A stretch of DNA of 64,000 nt from NCBI RefSeq assembly GCF_025152525.1, contig NZ_JALXXL010000002.1, positions 186,001-250,000 of the forward strand, in the 5' to 3' direction. Below, piece by piece: positions 54,818 to 62,688 of this stretch. Position numbers and translations under genes: made by a program. How positions within the stretch are numbered: the stretch's first letter is position 1; every line of letters begins with the position of its first letter. Below the pieces are notes generated by a model. That model did no database searches. It was given only the letters and a program-made list of their open reading frames with translations, and was not told where the DNA came from. Source of the DNA: Corynebacterium sp. p3-SID1056. GTDB taxonomy: Bacteria; Actinomycetota; Actinomycetes; Mycobacteriales; Mycobacteriaceae.

Positions 54818-56017
54818 TTGGCGCAAACGCCAGTAGCAATTGTCGGGGCTGGCCCTGCGGGGCTGATGCTTTCCCACCTGCTCCACCTGCAGGGGGTCGA
54901 TTCAGTAGTAATCGAATCGCAGTCTCGGGAACAGGTAGAAGCGACTGTTCGTGCGGGGATTTTGGAGCAGGGCACCGTAAAGCTCATGCAAGAAACCGGA
55001 GTCGGTGAGCGGCTTGACCGAATCGCAGAGATCGATCGCGGCATTCAAATTTCTATTGCCGGTGAAATGCAAAGGATCGACTTGCACAAATACACCGGTA
55101 ATTGCGTGGCAGTCTATCCGCAGCATGAAGTGCTCATTGACCTTATCGATCGTAGGCTGAGCGATAACGGAGAGATTTGGTTCAATACGACCGTTGATCA
55201 GATTGAAGGTCATAAAACTGACACGCCTACCATCCATTTCACGAAGGATTCGGGCGAACAGGGCCAGCTTTCCGCTTCGTATGTTGTTGGAGCCGATGGT
55301 TCGCGGTCGCTCTGTCGACAGCTTATCGCCGCAGACGGCGCCCAGCGCTTGAAGCACGAGTATCCGTTCGCTTGGTTCGGCGTGATGGTTGAGGCTCCTC
55401 AGACCAACCCGGAACTAATTTATGCAACGCACCCTGATGGGTTTGCCTTGATCTCGACGAGGACCCAAGACCTGCAACGTTACTATGTCCAATGTGACCC
55501 GGAAGATACCGTTGACATGTGGTCTGACGATCGAATTTGGTCTGCATTGCACACCCGAGTGGATTCTGAAGATGTGAAGGTCTCTGAGGGCCCGATTACG
55601 GATAAAGCTGTGCTCCGTTTCCGTTCCGCCGTGACCAGCAAGATGCAATCTGGCCGGTTGTTCATTGCTGGAGACGCTGCCCACACAGTTCCTCCAACTG
55701 GGGCGAAGGGGCTCAACTTAGCCATAGCAGATGTCGCGGTGCTGGCACCGGCGCTCGCTCGCGCAATCAAAAACGGTGATGAGGGGCTCCTTCAGGAATA
55801 CACTGCGATTGCACTGCCTCGAATTTGGAAAGCGCAGCACTTTAGTTTCTGGATGTCTTCCATGCTGCACTCTGCTCCTACGGGGAATCCTGCCGATGAC
55901 ATGTTCCAAACGGAGCGCCGCTTGGCCGAACTACGTACGGTCACGAGCAGTGATGCAGGCCGTCAATTGCTTGCTTCGCAGTACGTAGGGTTCGATCTTC
56001 CCAGTTACGAGGTTTAA
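54818..56017 (+). CDS. pobA: 4-hydroxybenzoate 3-monooxygenase
   Basis: 399 residues. FAD-binding GAGPAGLMLSHLL at the N-terminus, the DG motif VVGADGSRSLCRQ (about 158), and the GD motif FIAGDAAHTVPPTGAKGLNLAIAD (about 285) define a class A flavoprotein hydroxylase; SREQVEATVRAGILEQGTV and the proline in VPPTGAKG match PobA itself. It hydroxylates 4-hydroxybenzoate with NAD(P)H and O2 to protocatechuate, feeding PcaHG. The start is TTG at 54818 behind AAGGAG. The transporter gene follows by 4 bp. Composition is like the pca genes. Confidence 0.94.
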   Translation: MAQTPVAIVGAGPAGLMLSHLLHLQGVDSVVIESQSREQVEATVRAGILEQGTVKLMQETGVGERLDRIAEIDRGIQISIAGEMQRIDLHKYTGNCVAVYPQHEVLIDLIDRRLSDNGEIWFNTTVDQIEGHKTDTPTIHFTKDSGEQGQLSASYVVGADGSRSLCRQLIAADGAQRLKHEYPFAWFGVMVEAPQTNPELIYATHPDGFALISTRTQDLQRYYVQCDPEDTVDMWSDDRIWSALHTRVDSEDVKVSEGPITDKAVLRFRSAVTSKMQSGRLFIAGDAAHTVPPTGAKGLNLAIADVAVLAPALARAIKNGDEGLLQEYTAIALPRIWKAQHFSFWMSSMLHSAPTGNPADDMFQTERRLAELRTVTSSDAGRQLLASQYVGFDLPSYEV

Positions 56018-56021
56018 CTAC

Positions 56022-57341
56022 ATGAAGATGCAAACAAGTATCAACCAACAGTCAAAGAAAAGCCCCCTCGTCATTACGGTTCTTTGCTGGATCGCAATGA
56101 TGCTTGATGGCTTCGATCTGGTTGTCCTAGGCGCTGCCATTCCGCCGATGATGGAGGATGATCGTTGGGATTTCGGCCCTGCAGAAGCCACGCTGGTGTC
56201 GACAGCAGGTCTTTTGGGCATGATGATCGGCGCGCTTGTTATTTCCTACCTTACTGATAAGTTCGGACGTCGCCGCGTCCTCATTCTGGCAGTCACTTCT
56301 TTCTCACTTTTAACTGCGCTACTCGCACTTGTGAATTCGATTCCCCTCTTCATACTTCTCCGATTCCTCGCAGGTGCAGGACTAGGCGGCTCCCTCCCGA
56401 TCTGTATCTCAATGGTCACTGAGTTTCGAGCAGTATCAAAGGCGGGATCCGCATCTACGACATTGATGACGGGCTACCATGTTGGAGCTGTTGCAACTGC
56501 TTTTCTTGGAATTCTCATCATTGAACCTTTTGGGTGGCATTCTCTATTTCTTATCGGTGCTGCGCCCGCAGTGGTGTTAGTTCCAGCTATGTACTTCCTG
56601 CTGCCCGAGTCACCTCAGTATTTGAACTCGATCGGCAAGATTGAGGAAGCACAAAAGATCGCACAGGCTTATCAGATTCCGATTGATGATGAGCTCGATC
56701 GAAAGCACGCTGATGAGATCGCGAATTCGGGGACATTAAAGGTCTTACTGGGTCCTACTTTTAGACGGAATTCCATTGCAGTTTGGGTTACGTCATTTAT
56801 GGGGCTTTTGCTTGTGTACGGTATGAACACTTGGCTCCCACAAATCATGCGAGACGCCGACTACGATCTGGGCAACGCTTTGGCATTTCTGATGGTCCTC
56901 AACATTGGTGCAGTCGTTGGTCTAGTTATTGCCGGTAAGGTTGCGGACAAGTACTCTCCTCGGAAGACCTCGATTCTGTGGTTTGTTGCTTCAGCCGTAT
57001 TTCTCGCATTGCTGGCGGTAAAGCTGCCAATCGTGGGCCTTTACGTGATGATTTTCCTCACGGGTGTTTTCGTGTTTTCCTCTCAGGTGCTGGTGTATGG
57101 GTTTGTGGGGGAGAATCATCCCGCATCGGTGCGAGCAACCGCAATGGGACTCTCTGCAGGTATCGGCCGCGCAGGAGCCATATCGGGTCCCATGCTCGGT
57201 GGTCTTCTAGTCTCCAAGGGACTGGCATACCCATGGGGGTTCTTCGCGTTTGCATTGGTCGGGCTCTTGGGTGCCATATCACTCAGTTTCGCGAGGACAC
57301 TGAAAACAAGGAAGTTAGATCTTCTACCCGCAGATGCCTAA
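56022..57341 (+). CDS. pcaK: aromatic acid:H+ symporter, PcaK-like
   Basis: 439 residues with twelve transmembrane segments. WIAMMLDGFDLVVLGAAIPPMM in helix 1 is the AAHS-family motif (DGxD), and DKFGRRRVL follows helix 2 as the MFS A-motif; a related loop DKYSPRKT lies after helix 8. The family imports 4-hydroxybenzoate, protocatechuate or benzoate. It lies 4 bp after pobA and is cotranscribed, so its substrate is probably 4-hydroxybenzoate or protocatechuate. Confidence 0.9.
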   Translation: MKMQTSINQQSKKSPLVITVLCWIAMMLDGFDLVVLGAAIPPMMEDDRWDFGPAEATLVSTAGLLGMMIGALVISYLTDKFGRRRVLILAVTSFSLLTALLALVNSIPLFILLRFLAGAGLGGSLPICISMVTEFRAVSKAGSASTTLMTGYHVGAVATAFLGILIIEPFGWHSLFLIGAAPAVVLVPAMYFLLPESPQYLNSIGKIEEAQKIAQAYQIPIDDELDRKHADEIANSGTLKVLLGPTFRRNSIAVWVTSFMGLLLVYGMNTWLPQIMRDADYDLGNALAFLMVLNIGAVVGLVIAGKVADKYSPRKTSILWFVASAVFLALLAVKLPIVGLYVMIFLTGVFVFSSQVLVYGFVGENHPASVRATAMGLSAGIGRAGAISGPMLGGLLVSKGLAYPWGFFAFALVGLLGAISLSFARTLKTRKLDLLPADA

Positions 57342-57384
57342 AGCAACGTCGCAGATGTGCTGTAGATGTCTCTGTAGAGGGATC

Positions 57385-57416
57385 ACGCAACATCACTCGT
57401 CCGAGTGATGTTGCGT
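57385..57416 (+). terminator. strong hairpin after pcaK
   Basis: A perfect 15-bp stem, ACGCAACATCACTCG paired with its complement around a 2-base centre, 43 bp after the transporter stop codon. The T-run is poor (TTGTATGG), so termination may be partial. It separates the pob operon from the regulator gene. Confidence 0.75.
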
Positions 57417-57471
57417 TGTATGGGGAACCGGACGCTGCGCCGGGTCGGAAACTATCCGCTACGTTCAATGT

Positions 57472-58242
57472 ATGGCGAATTCATCGACTGGCGAGTCGGT
57501 CCTTGGGCGGACGATGCGCATCTTGCAGGCGTTCGATGTGGAACATCCGCGCTTAACAGCTGCAGAGATAGCTCGTCGTGCCCAGCTTCCGCCATCGACG
57601 GCGTACCGCCTTGCGAAGGACATGGTGGACGTTGGCTTCTTGGATCGGCTGATTGATGGTCGCTTTGCCGTGAGCCCTGTGTCGTGGGAACTCGCGGCGC
57701 GATCGAGTGAAGTAGAGCGATTCCGCATGGTCGCGAACCCGGTGCTAGAAAAGCTTAACCGTGACCTGGGGGTGTATGTTTCGCTCACGATTCCAGACTT
57801 TCGTGACCGGAGCGTTGTCCATATTCACCGGATTCATGCCGACGAAGACGTGGTGATCATTGGTGAGCATGCAACGCGGCTGGATATGCATGTAACCACG
57901 ACGGGGATGGTGATGCTCGCACATGCTCCCAAGAAGACCATTAAAGAGGTCTGTTCCCGTCCATTTGTAGATACGCACACTGGGCGAGTCACTCAGGCAA
58001 AAGACGTGTCAAGAGAGCTGCCGGCGATCAGGCGTGATGGCTATACATACGTCATCGGAGGGATGGCGCCTGTAAATACTGCGTGCGCCGCTCCAATATT
58101 TGGTGCTGGAGGGGAACTTCTCGGAGCACTGGGGATCGTGATCCTGACAGAGAGGGCAGAGCCGGACCTTGTCATTGAATCCACTGTTACGGCTGCAGAC
58201 TCGGTGACCCAAGCGCTTGCTGATGTCGGCGGCGAGTTTTGA
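57472..58242 (+). CDS. IclR-family regulator of the pob/pca genes
   Basis: 256 residues. N-terminal winged helix-turn-helix, LTAAEIARRAQLPPSTAYRLAKDMVDVGFL (about residues 27-57), then the IclR effector domain with VVHIHRIHADEDVVIIGEHATRLDMHVTTTGMVMLA. IclR members PcaR and PobR control protocatechuate and hydroxybenzoate genes, often with aromatic effectors. The gene is transcribed behind pcaK from its own promoter (hairpin between). Its likely targets are the operator-like repeat at 54729 and the pcaH promoter region; the direction of control cannot be read. Confidence 0.88.
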   Translation: MANSSTGESVLGRTMRILQAFDVEHPRLTAAEIARRAQLPPSTAYRLAKDMVDVGFLDRLIDGRFAVSPVSWELAARSSEVERFRMVANPVLEKLNRDLGVYVSLTIPDFRDRSVVHIHRIHADEDVVIIGEHATRLDMHVTTTGMVMLAHAPKKTIKEVCSRPFVDTHTGRVTQAKDVSRELPAIRRDGYTYVIGGMAPVNTACAAPIFGAGGELLGALGIVILTERAEPDLVIESTVTAADSVTQALADVGGEF

Positions 58243-58730
58243 TGGGAACACTGCCGGCGTCTCGCTATTTTCTCTGGCTTAAGGCATGAAAGCTGTTGCT
58301 AGGCCAACAACCGTTGGTTGTAGCTGGGGGTATCTTCTTGCTCTGAGGACCGATGGCGTCACCTGTGGCAAGTGCGCTCATCCTGCCTGCTCAGATGTGG
58401 GTATTGCTCTATTCGGGGTGTCTTTCTGGGCGGTGTAGGGCACCGGTCCGGGCCGCTTGCCTAGCCGGGCAGAAGCGATAGTCGCATAAGCGGTCAGCTT
58501 CTGGGCACCCCCATGGGGCACCCCCGGGGTGAAAAGCCTGTCGAGTCCCCCCACTGCTTCCGTAGTGAGACAGGTCACGGTCCATCGCTAATCCCATTGA
58601 ATGGGAGAAATGCGTTCGGGCTTGATTCCGGTCTTATACTCTCAACCAATTCCCAAAAGGTGTAACGCACATCTCACTATTTAGGGAAAGCAACTTGTGA
58701 CATAAAAAATTCATGGTAGGGAGAAGGACG
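58243..58730. other. intergenic region with repeats
   Basis: No gene is recognised. ACAACC-GTT-GGTTGT forms an inverted repeat near 58302-58316. A GC-rich part (58440-58550) carries two GGCACCCCC words and short minus-strand frames without family motifs. GGGAGAAGGACG is the ribosome site of the next gene. Confidence 0.45.
58592..58608. repeat. palindrome TCCCATTGAATGGGAGA, copy 2
   Basis: Identical 17-mer to 51155-51171. The two copies lie 7.4 kb apart and enclose the pca/pob genes. The flanks differ, so it could be a shared operator or a leftover of recombination. Confidence 0.65.
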
Positions 58731-60092
58731 ATGACTCACAACTCAGGACGCGTGCTGGCCGCGCATCCCAATGAAGACTCGACCACTCTAGTAACGGTTC
58801 ATCAAACGCCGAAGAAAGCGGCTCTCGCATCGCTTCTTGGCTCTACGCTTGAGTACTACGACTTCGTGATCTACGGGACCGCGGCCGCTCTGTTCTTCAA
58901 CAAGCTGTTTTTCCCGGAGGGGAACGCGGTAGTAGCAATGATCGCCTCTCTGGCTTCGTTCGGCGTAGCGTACGTCGCACGGCCGATCGGCGGTCTGGTA
59001 ATGGGACACATTGGGGATTCCATTGGTCGAAAGAAGGCCCTGATGATCACGTTGGTGGTCATGGGAATCGCATCGGTGTCCATCGGCCTTCTGCCTACGT
59101 ATGAACAAGTCGGTATTTGGGCGACTGTCTTGCTGTTCGTGTGCAGGATTGCCCAAGGCTTTTCAGCTGGTGCGGAGTCAGCCGGAGCTTCCACGATGAC
59201 AATGGAGCACTCTCCGGAAGGCCGTCGAGCCCTCTTTACCTCGTCGGTGATGATCGGTTGCGCTGTTGGAAACGTCCTGGCGGGGCTCGTGTTCATGCCG
59301 TTTTTGGCGCTCCCGGAAGAGCAACTGATGTCATGGGGATGGCGTATCCCGTTCCTACTCTCTGCGGTGGTTCTCGGCGTGGCGTACTTCATTCGAACTG
59401 AACTGGAGGAACCAGAGGCCGTTGCGGTGCAGGCCGAGCAGGAAGAGAAAGAATCGTCTGATCTTCAACTCGCAGAATATGCTCCCGCAGTTGAGGTCTT
59501 GAAGTTCCATTTGGGCAAGGTTGCTCGAGTGCTCTTCACCACGTGGTTCTCTATCGCACAGACCGGGATGAATGTCTACGCAATGAGCTATGCAACGCAG
59601 ATTGTCGGAATTGAGCGCCCCACTGTGGTGATGACTCTAATCGTGGGCAATGCCATTTCGATTGTGTTCATTCCAATTTGGGCATGGCTGTCTGATAAGT
59701 ACGGGCGTAAACCCATTCTTCTCTTCGCTGCAGTGTTTACCTGCCTTACTTTCTGGGCGTTCTTTTCAGCGGCAAATGCTCAGAACATTCCCATGATGAT
59801 GATCTGGTGCGGCCTGAACCAAGGCGTCTTCTATGCCGCGTGGAACGGAGTCTGGACGGTCTTCTTCCCGGAAATGTTCCCGGCGAAGGTCCGCTATACC
59901 GGAATGGCCATGGGAAACCAGCTCGGCCTGATCCTTGTTGGTTTCACTCCGGCTATCGCCACAGCAATTGAAGCCCGTTATCAGTGGGTCGGAGTCGCGG
60001 TTTTCGTGACGCTCGGCCTTGTTGTTGCGGCCATCGCAATTGCTACCGCTAAGGAAACAGCGTTTACAAAACTCGATGATTTGGGAAAGTAA
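58731..60092 (+). CDS. MHS-family metabolite:H+ symporter
   Basis: About 453 residues with twelve transmembrane segments. STLEYYDFVIYGTAAALFFNKLFFP in helix 1, RPIGGLVMGHIGDSIGRKKALM after helix 2 and FCRIAQGFSAGAE-type motifs in helix 4 (VCRIAQGFSAGAESAG) are signatures of the MHS group, which includes shikimate, proline/betaine and alpha-ketoglutarate carriers. The ATG at 58731 has GGAGAAGGA 5 bp upstream; MVGRRT before it is unlikely to be translated. It probably imports the organic acid processed by the two dehydrogenases downstream. The substrate is not provable from sequence. Confidence 0.88.
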   Translation: MTHNSGRVLAAHPNEDSTTLVTVHQTPKKAALASLLGSTLEYYDFVIYGTAAALFFNKLFFPEGNAVVAMIASLASFGVAYVARPIGGLVMGHIGDSIGRKKALMITLVVMGIASVSIGLLPTYEQVGIWATVLLFVCRIAQGFSAGAESAGASTMTMEHSPEGRRALFTSSVMIGCAVGNVLAGLVFMPFLALPEEQLMSWGWRIPFLLSAVVLGVAYFIRTELEEPEAVAVQAEQEEKESSDLQLAEYAPAVEVLKFHLGKVARVLFTTWFSIAQTGMNVYAMSYATQIVGIERPTVVMTLIVGNAISIVFIPIWAWLSDKYGRKPILLFAAVFTCLTFWAFFSAANAQNIPMMMIWCGLNQGVFYAAWNGVWTVFFPEMFPAKVRYTGMAMGNQLGLILVGFTPAIATAIEARYQWVGVAVFVTLGLVVAAIAIATAKETAFTKLDDLGK

Positions 60093-60170
60093 CCGGATCA
60101 ACCTAGGGCAGGCGGCCTTGCGTAAAGGCCTCAATTGCCCTTATCCAGCTCCTTCTGAAAGGCAGATTTG

Positions 60171-60980
60171 ATGACCCGCCATTTGGGCATTGCTCCTCTT
60201 TCCACAATTACCACTCCGCCGGATCGCTTCATCTATCTTGCGGCTGAGGCTGGTTTCGACTTTATCGGCATCCGGGTGCTGAAAGTGACTGAGGCGGAAC
60301 CGTCCTACGACCTTTCGCCGGGTTCACCCATGCTCGCCAGCATCCGTGACGCTCTAGCGAAGACTGGGCTCTATGTATTCGACACGGAGTTTCTGCGGAT
60401 CACCGAGGAAACTTCACGGGACGACTGGGCGCCGGCTCTCGAATCGGCTCATGCGCTTGGGGCCAAAACGTTCACCTGTACTGCGGGCACAGAAAACCAC
60501 GAAAAACTTGCCGAGACGCTCGGGGAGATCGCTGCTGCAGCGAAGCCTTTAGGTATCAAACCTTCGCTGGAACCCATCTCGTACAATCCGTTGTCTTCTC
60601 TGGCGCAAGCATCCGAGGTCGCTCGATTAGCAGGTGCGTATGTCCTGCCAGACACCCTGCACCTTGTGCGGTTCGATGCAACGCCTGCGCAGGTAGCCCA
60701 GCACGTCGAAGATTTTGCCATGCTGCAGGTCTGTGACTGCAAGGCAGCAGCGCCCGAAGATCTCGATGGTTACATCGCGGAGTCGCGCTCTGAGCGATTT
60801 GCGCCTGGCGAGGGCGACGTAGACCTCGCAAAGTACGTACGAGCAGTTCCGGAAGACCTGCCGATCTCCGTTGAAGCGCCGAATGATGCAGCAGTGGAAA
60901 AGCTCGGCGACGCCGCCTGGATTAAGCACCTCTACGAAACCACGAAGGAGTTAGTTGATAATGCAAAACTCAACCACTAA
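60171..60980 (+). CDS. TIM-barrel sugar-phosphate isomerase/epimerase-like protein
   Basis: 269 residues of the AP-endonuclease-2/xylose-isomerase-like TIM-barrel superfamily. FIYLAAEAGFDFIGIRV is the first barrel unit; FDTEFLRITEE, PSLEPISYNP, VLPDTLHLVRFD and ISVEAPND supply the acidic and histidine residues that usually bind a metal ion. The family includes isomerases, epimerases and 3-dehydroshikimate dehydratases, which make protocatechuate. Which activity applies here is open. GAAAGG precedes the ATG at 60171 (a TTG at 60168 is also in frame). Its end overlaps the next gene by 20 bp. Confidence 0.78.
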   Translation: MTRHLGIAPLSTITTPPDRFIYLAAEAGFDFIGIRVLKVTEAEPSYDLSPGSPMLASIRDALAKTGLYVFDTEFLRITEETSRDDWAPALESAHALGAKTFTCTAGTENHEKLAETLGEIAAAAKPLGIKPSLEPISYNPLSSLAQASEVARLAGAYVLPDTLHLVRFDATPAQVAQHVEDFAMLQVCDCKAAAPEDLDGYIAESRSERFAPGEGDVDLAKYVRAVPEDLPISVEAPNDAAVEKLGDAAWIKHLYETTKELVDNAKLNH

Positions 60981-62685
60981 ATCGTATGACGTGATCGTCG
61001 TCGGTTCTGGTGCAGGCGGGCTTTCTGCGGCAGTAACTGCTGCGTACCACGGGTTAAGCGTCGCGGTGTTGGAGAAAGCTCCCGTGCTCGGCGGAGCAAC
61101 GAGCTGGTCGGGCGGCTGGGCATGGACTCCGCGGACCTCCTTTGCCAAAAAAGACGGCGTGCATGACACAAAAGATGAGGTGAAGACCTACATCAAGGCA
61201 GTGACCGGCGAGTACTACCAAGAAGAAAATCTCGATGTTTTTCTTGATGCCGCCCCGCACATGGTCGACTTCTTCCAAAAGAAAACGGACCTGCAGTTCA
61301 CGCCGGGAGCGAAGATCAAGGACATCTACGGTGACCTACCCGGCGCAGGCGAAGGCCACCGTTCAGTTGGCCCAGCACCATTTAATGCCAGAAAGGTGCC
61401 GAAGGAACTGCTGAAGAAGCTGCGGCACCAGCTCTATGAAACGTCGTTCTTAGGAATGGGCATCATGGCAGGGCCCGACTTGCAGAAGTTCCTTGCGGCT
61501 TCGCAGCTTGAGCCGCGTGGGCTGATCCACGCTGCTCGACGAGTGCTTATCCACATCTGGGACGAGCTGGTACACGGGCGAAACATGCAGCTGGTAAACG
61601 GCACAGCGCTCACAGCCCGACTTGCGTTGTCCGCGCACAAACTGCACGTGGATCTCCTCACTGAGCATGCCGCGCTCAAGTTGATTGAAGCGCAAGACCA
61701 GTCACGCATCGAAGGCGTAAAGGCGCAGACTCCGGACGGAATCGTTGAGTTCCGGGCCACAAAGGGCGTCGTGCTGGCTACGGGCGGGTTCCCGCACAAT
61801 GTGGGACTGCGCAAGAAGCTCTTCCCACGCACTCCAACCGGACAAGAGCACTTCACGCTTGCGCCTAAGGAAGCTACGGGCGATGGTTTGGAAATGGCAC
61901 AGGCCGTTGGTGCCGCGGTGGAAACGGAGCTGAAGTCTCCTGCAGCATGGTGCCCAGTTTCGAAAGTGCCGTACTTCAACGGCAAGGTGGGAACGTTCCC
62001 GCACATTATGGACCGCGCGAAGCCTGGCTCCATGGGCGTGCTCTCTACCGGCGAGCGCTTTGTCAATGAAGCAAACGGCTACTACGACTATGTCGACGGC
62101 ATGATCAAGGCCGCCCCAGAAGGCGAGCCAGTGCAAGCCTGGCAGATCGCGGATGCACGGTTCGTCCGCAAGTACCCGCTTGGTATGGCGAAGCCGTTCC
62201 CGATTCCGCTGTTTCCTTACGTCCGCAGCGGCTACCTTGTCCGGGCACGGACCATCGAGGAGCTCGCGAAGAAGGCGGGAATTGACCCAGAAGGGCTGAA
62301 GCGTAGCGTCGAAAAGCACAATGAGTTTGCTAGGCACGGCGAGGACACAGACTTCGGCCGTGGTTCGAGCCAGTTCAACCGCTACGGGGGAGACCCAAAG
62401 GTCAGCCCCAACCCGTCGTTGGCGCCCATCGAGAAGGGGCCGTTCTATGCCGTGAAGATCCTCCCGGGCTCCTTTGGGACGTTTGCAGGGATTAAAGCGG
62501 ACGGCGCTGCGCGAGTGCTGCGAGGGGATGGCTCGGTCATCGACGGCCTGTATACGGCAGGTAACGACCGCGCGTCCATCATGGGTGGGTTCTACCCAGC
62601 GGGCGGCATCAACCTCGGGCCGGCGCTCACGTTTGGCTACGTCGCGGGGCGCGAGCTTGCCGACGCCGACGCGTGGGAGGTGTAA
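60961..62685 (+). CDS. FAD-dependent dehydrogenase, 3-ketosteroid delta1-dehydrogenase-like
   Basis: 574 residues. N-terminal FAD motif VIVVGSGAGGLSAAVTAAYHG, then LGGATSWSGGWAW. The C-terminal block ARVLRGDGSVIDGLYTAGND...GGFYPAGGINLGPALTFGYVAGRELA keeps the tyrosine and glycine in the places used by KstD for C-H abstraction next to a ketone. This group introduces a double bond beside a carbonyl. Outside sterol gene clusters, relatives desaturate oxo-cyclohexane carboxylates. The ATG at 60961 follows AAGGAG at a slightly long distance. It is the first of two paralogues. Confidence 0.82.
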   Translation: MQNSTTKSYDVIVVGSGAGGLSAAVTAAYHGLSVAVLEKAPVLGGATSWSGGWAWTPRTSFAKKDGVHDTKDEVKTYIKAVTGEYYQEENLDVFLDAAPHMVDFFQKKTDLQFTPGAKIKDIYGDLPGAGEGHRSVGPAPFNARKVPKELLKKLRHQLYETSFLGMGIMAGPDLQKFLAASQLEPRGLIHAARRVLIHIWDELVHGRNMQLVNGTALTARLALSAHKLHVDLLTEHAALKLIEAQDQSRIEGVKAQTPDGIVEFRATKGVVLATGGFPHNVGLRKKLFPRTPTGQEHFTLAPKEATGDGLEMAQAVGAAVETELKSPAAWCPVSKVPYFNGKVGTFPHIMDRAKPGSMGVLSTGERFVNEANGYYDYVDGMIKAAPEGEPVQAWQIADARFVRKYPLGMAKPFPIPLFPYVRSGYLVRARTIEELAKKAGIDPEGLKRSVEKHNEFARHGEDTDFGRGSSQFNRYGGDPKVSPNPSLAPIEKGPFYAVKILPGSFGTFAGIKADGAARVLRGDGSVIDGLYTAGNDRASIMGGFYPAGGINLGPALTFGYVAGRELADADAWEV

Positions 62686-62688
62686 ACG

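Noticed and set aside
58409..58597. Possible transposase remnant on the minus strand
   Set aside because: The translated frames show no DDE or other transposase motif and no terminal inverted repeats could be defined.
61547..61556. TTATCCACA, a perfect DnaA-box word
   Set aside because: It is a single copy inside a dehydrogenase gene with no cluster or AT-rich region, so no origin is claimed.
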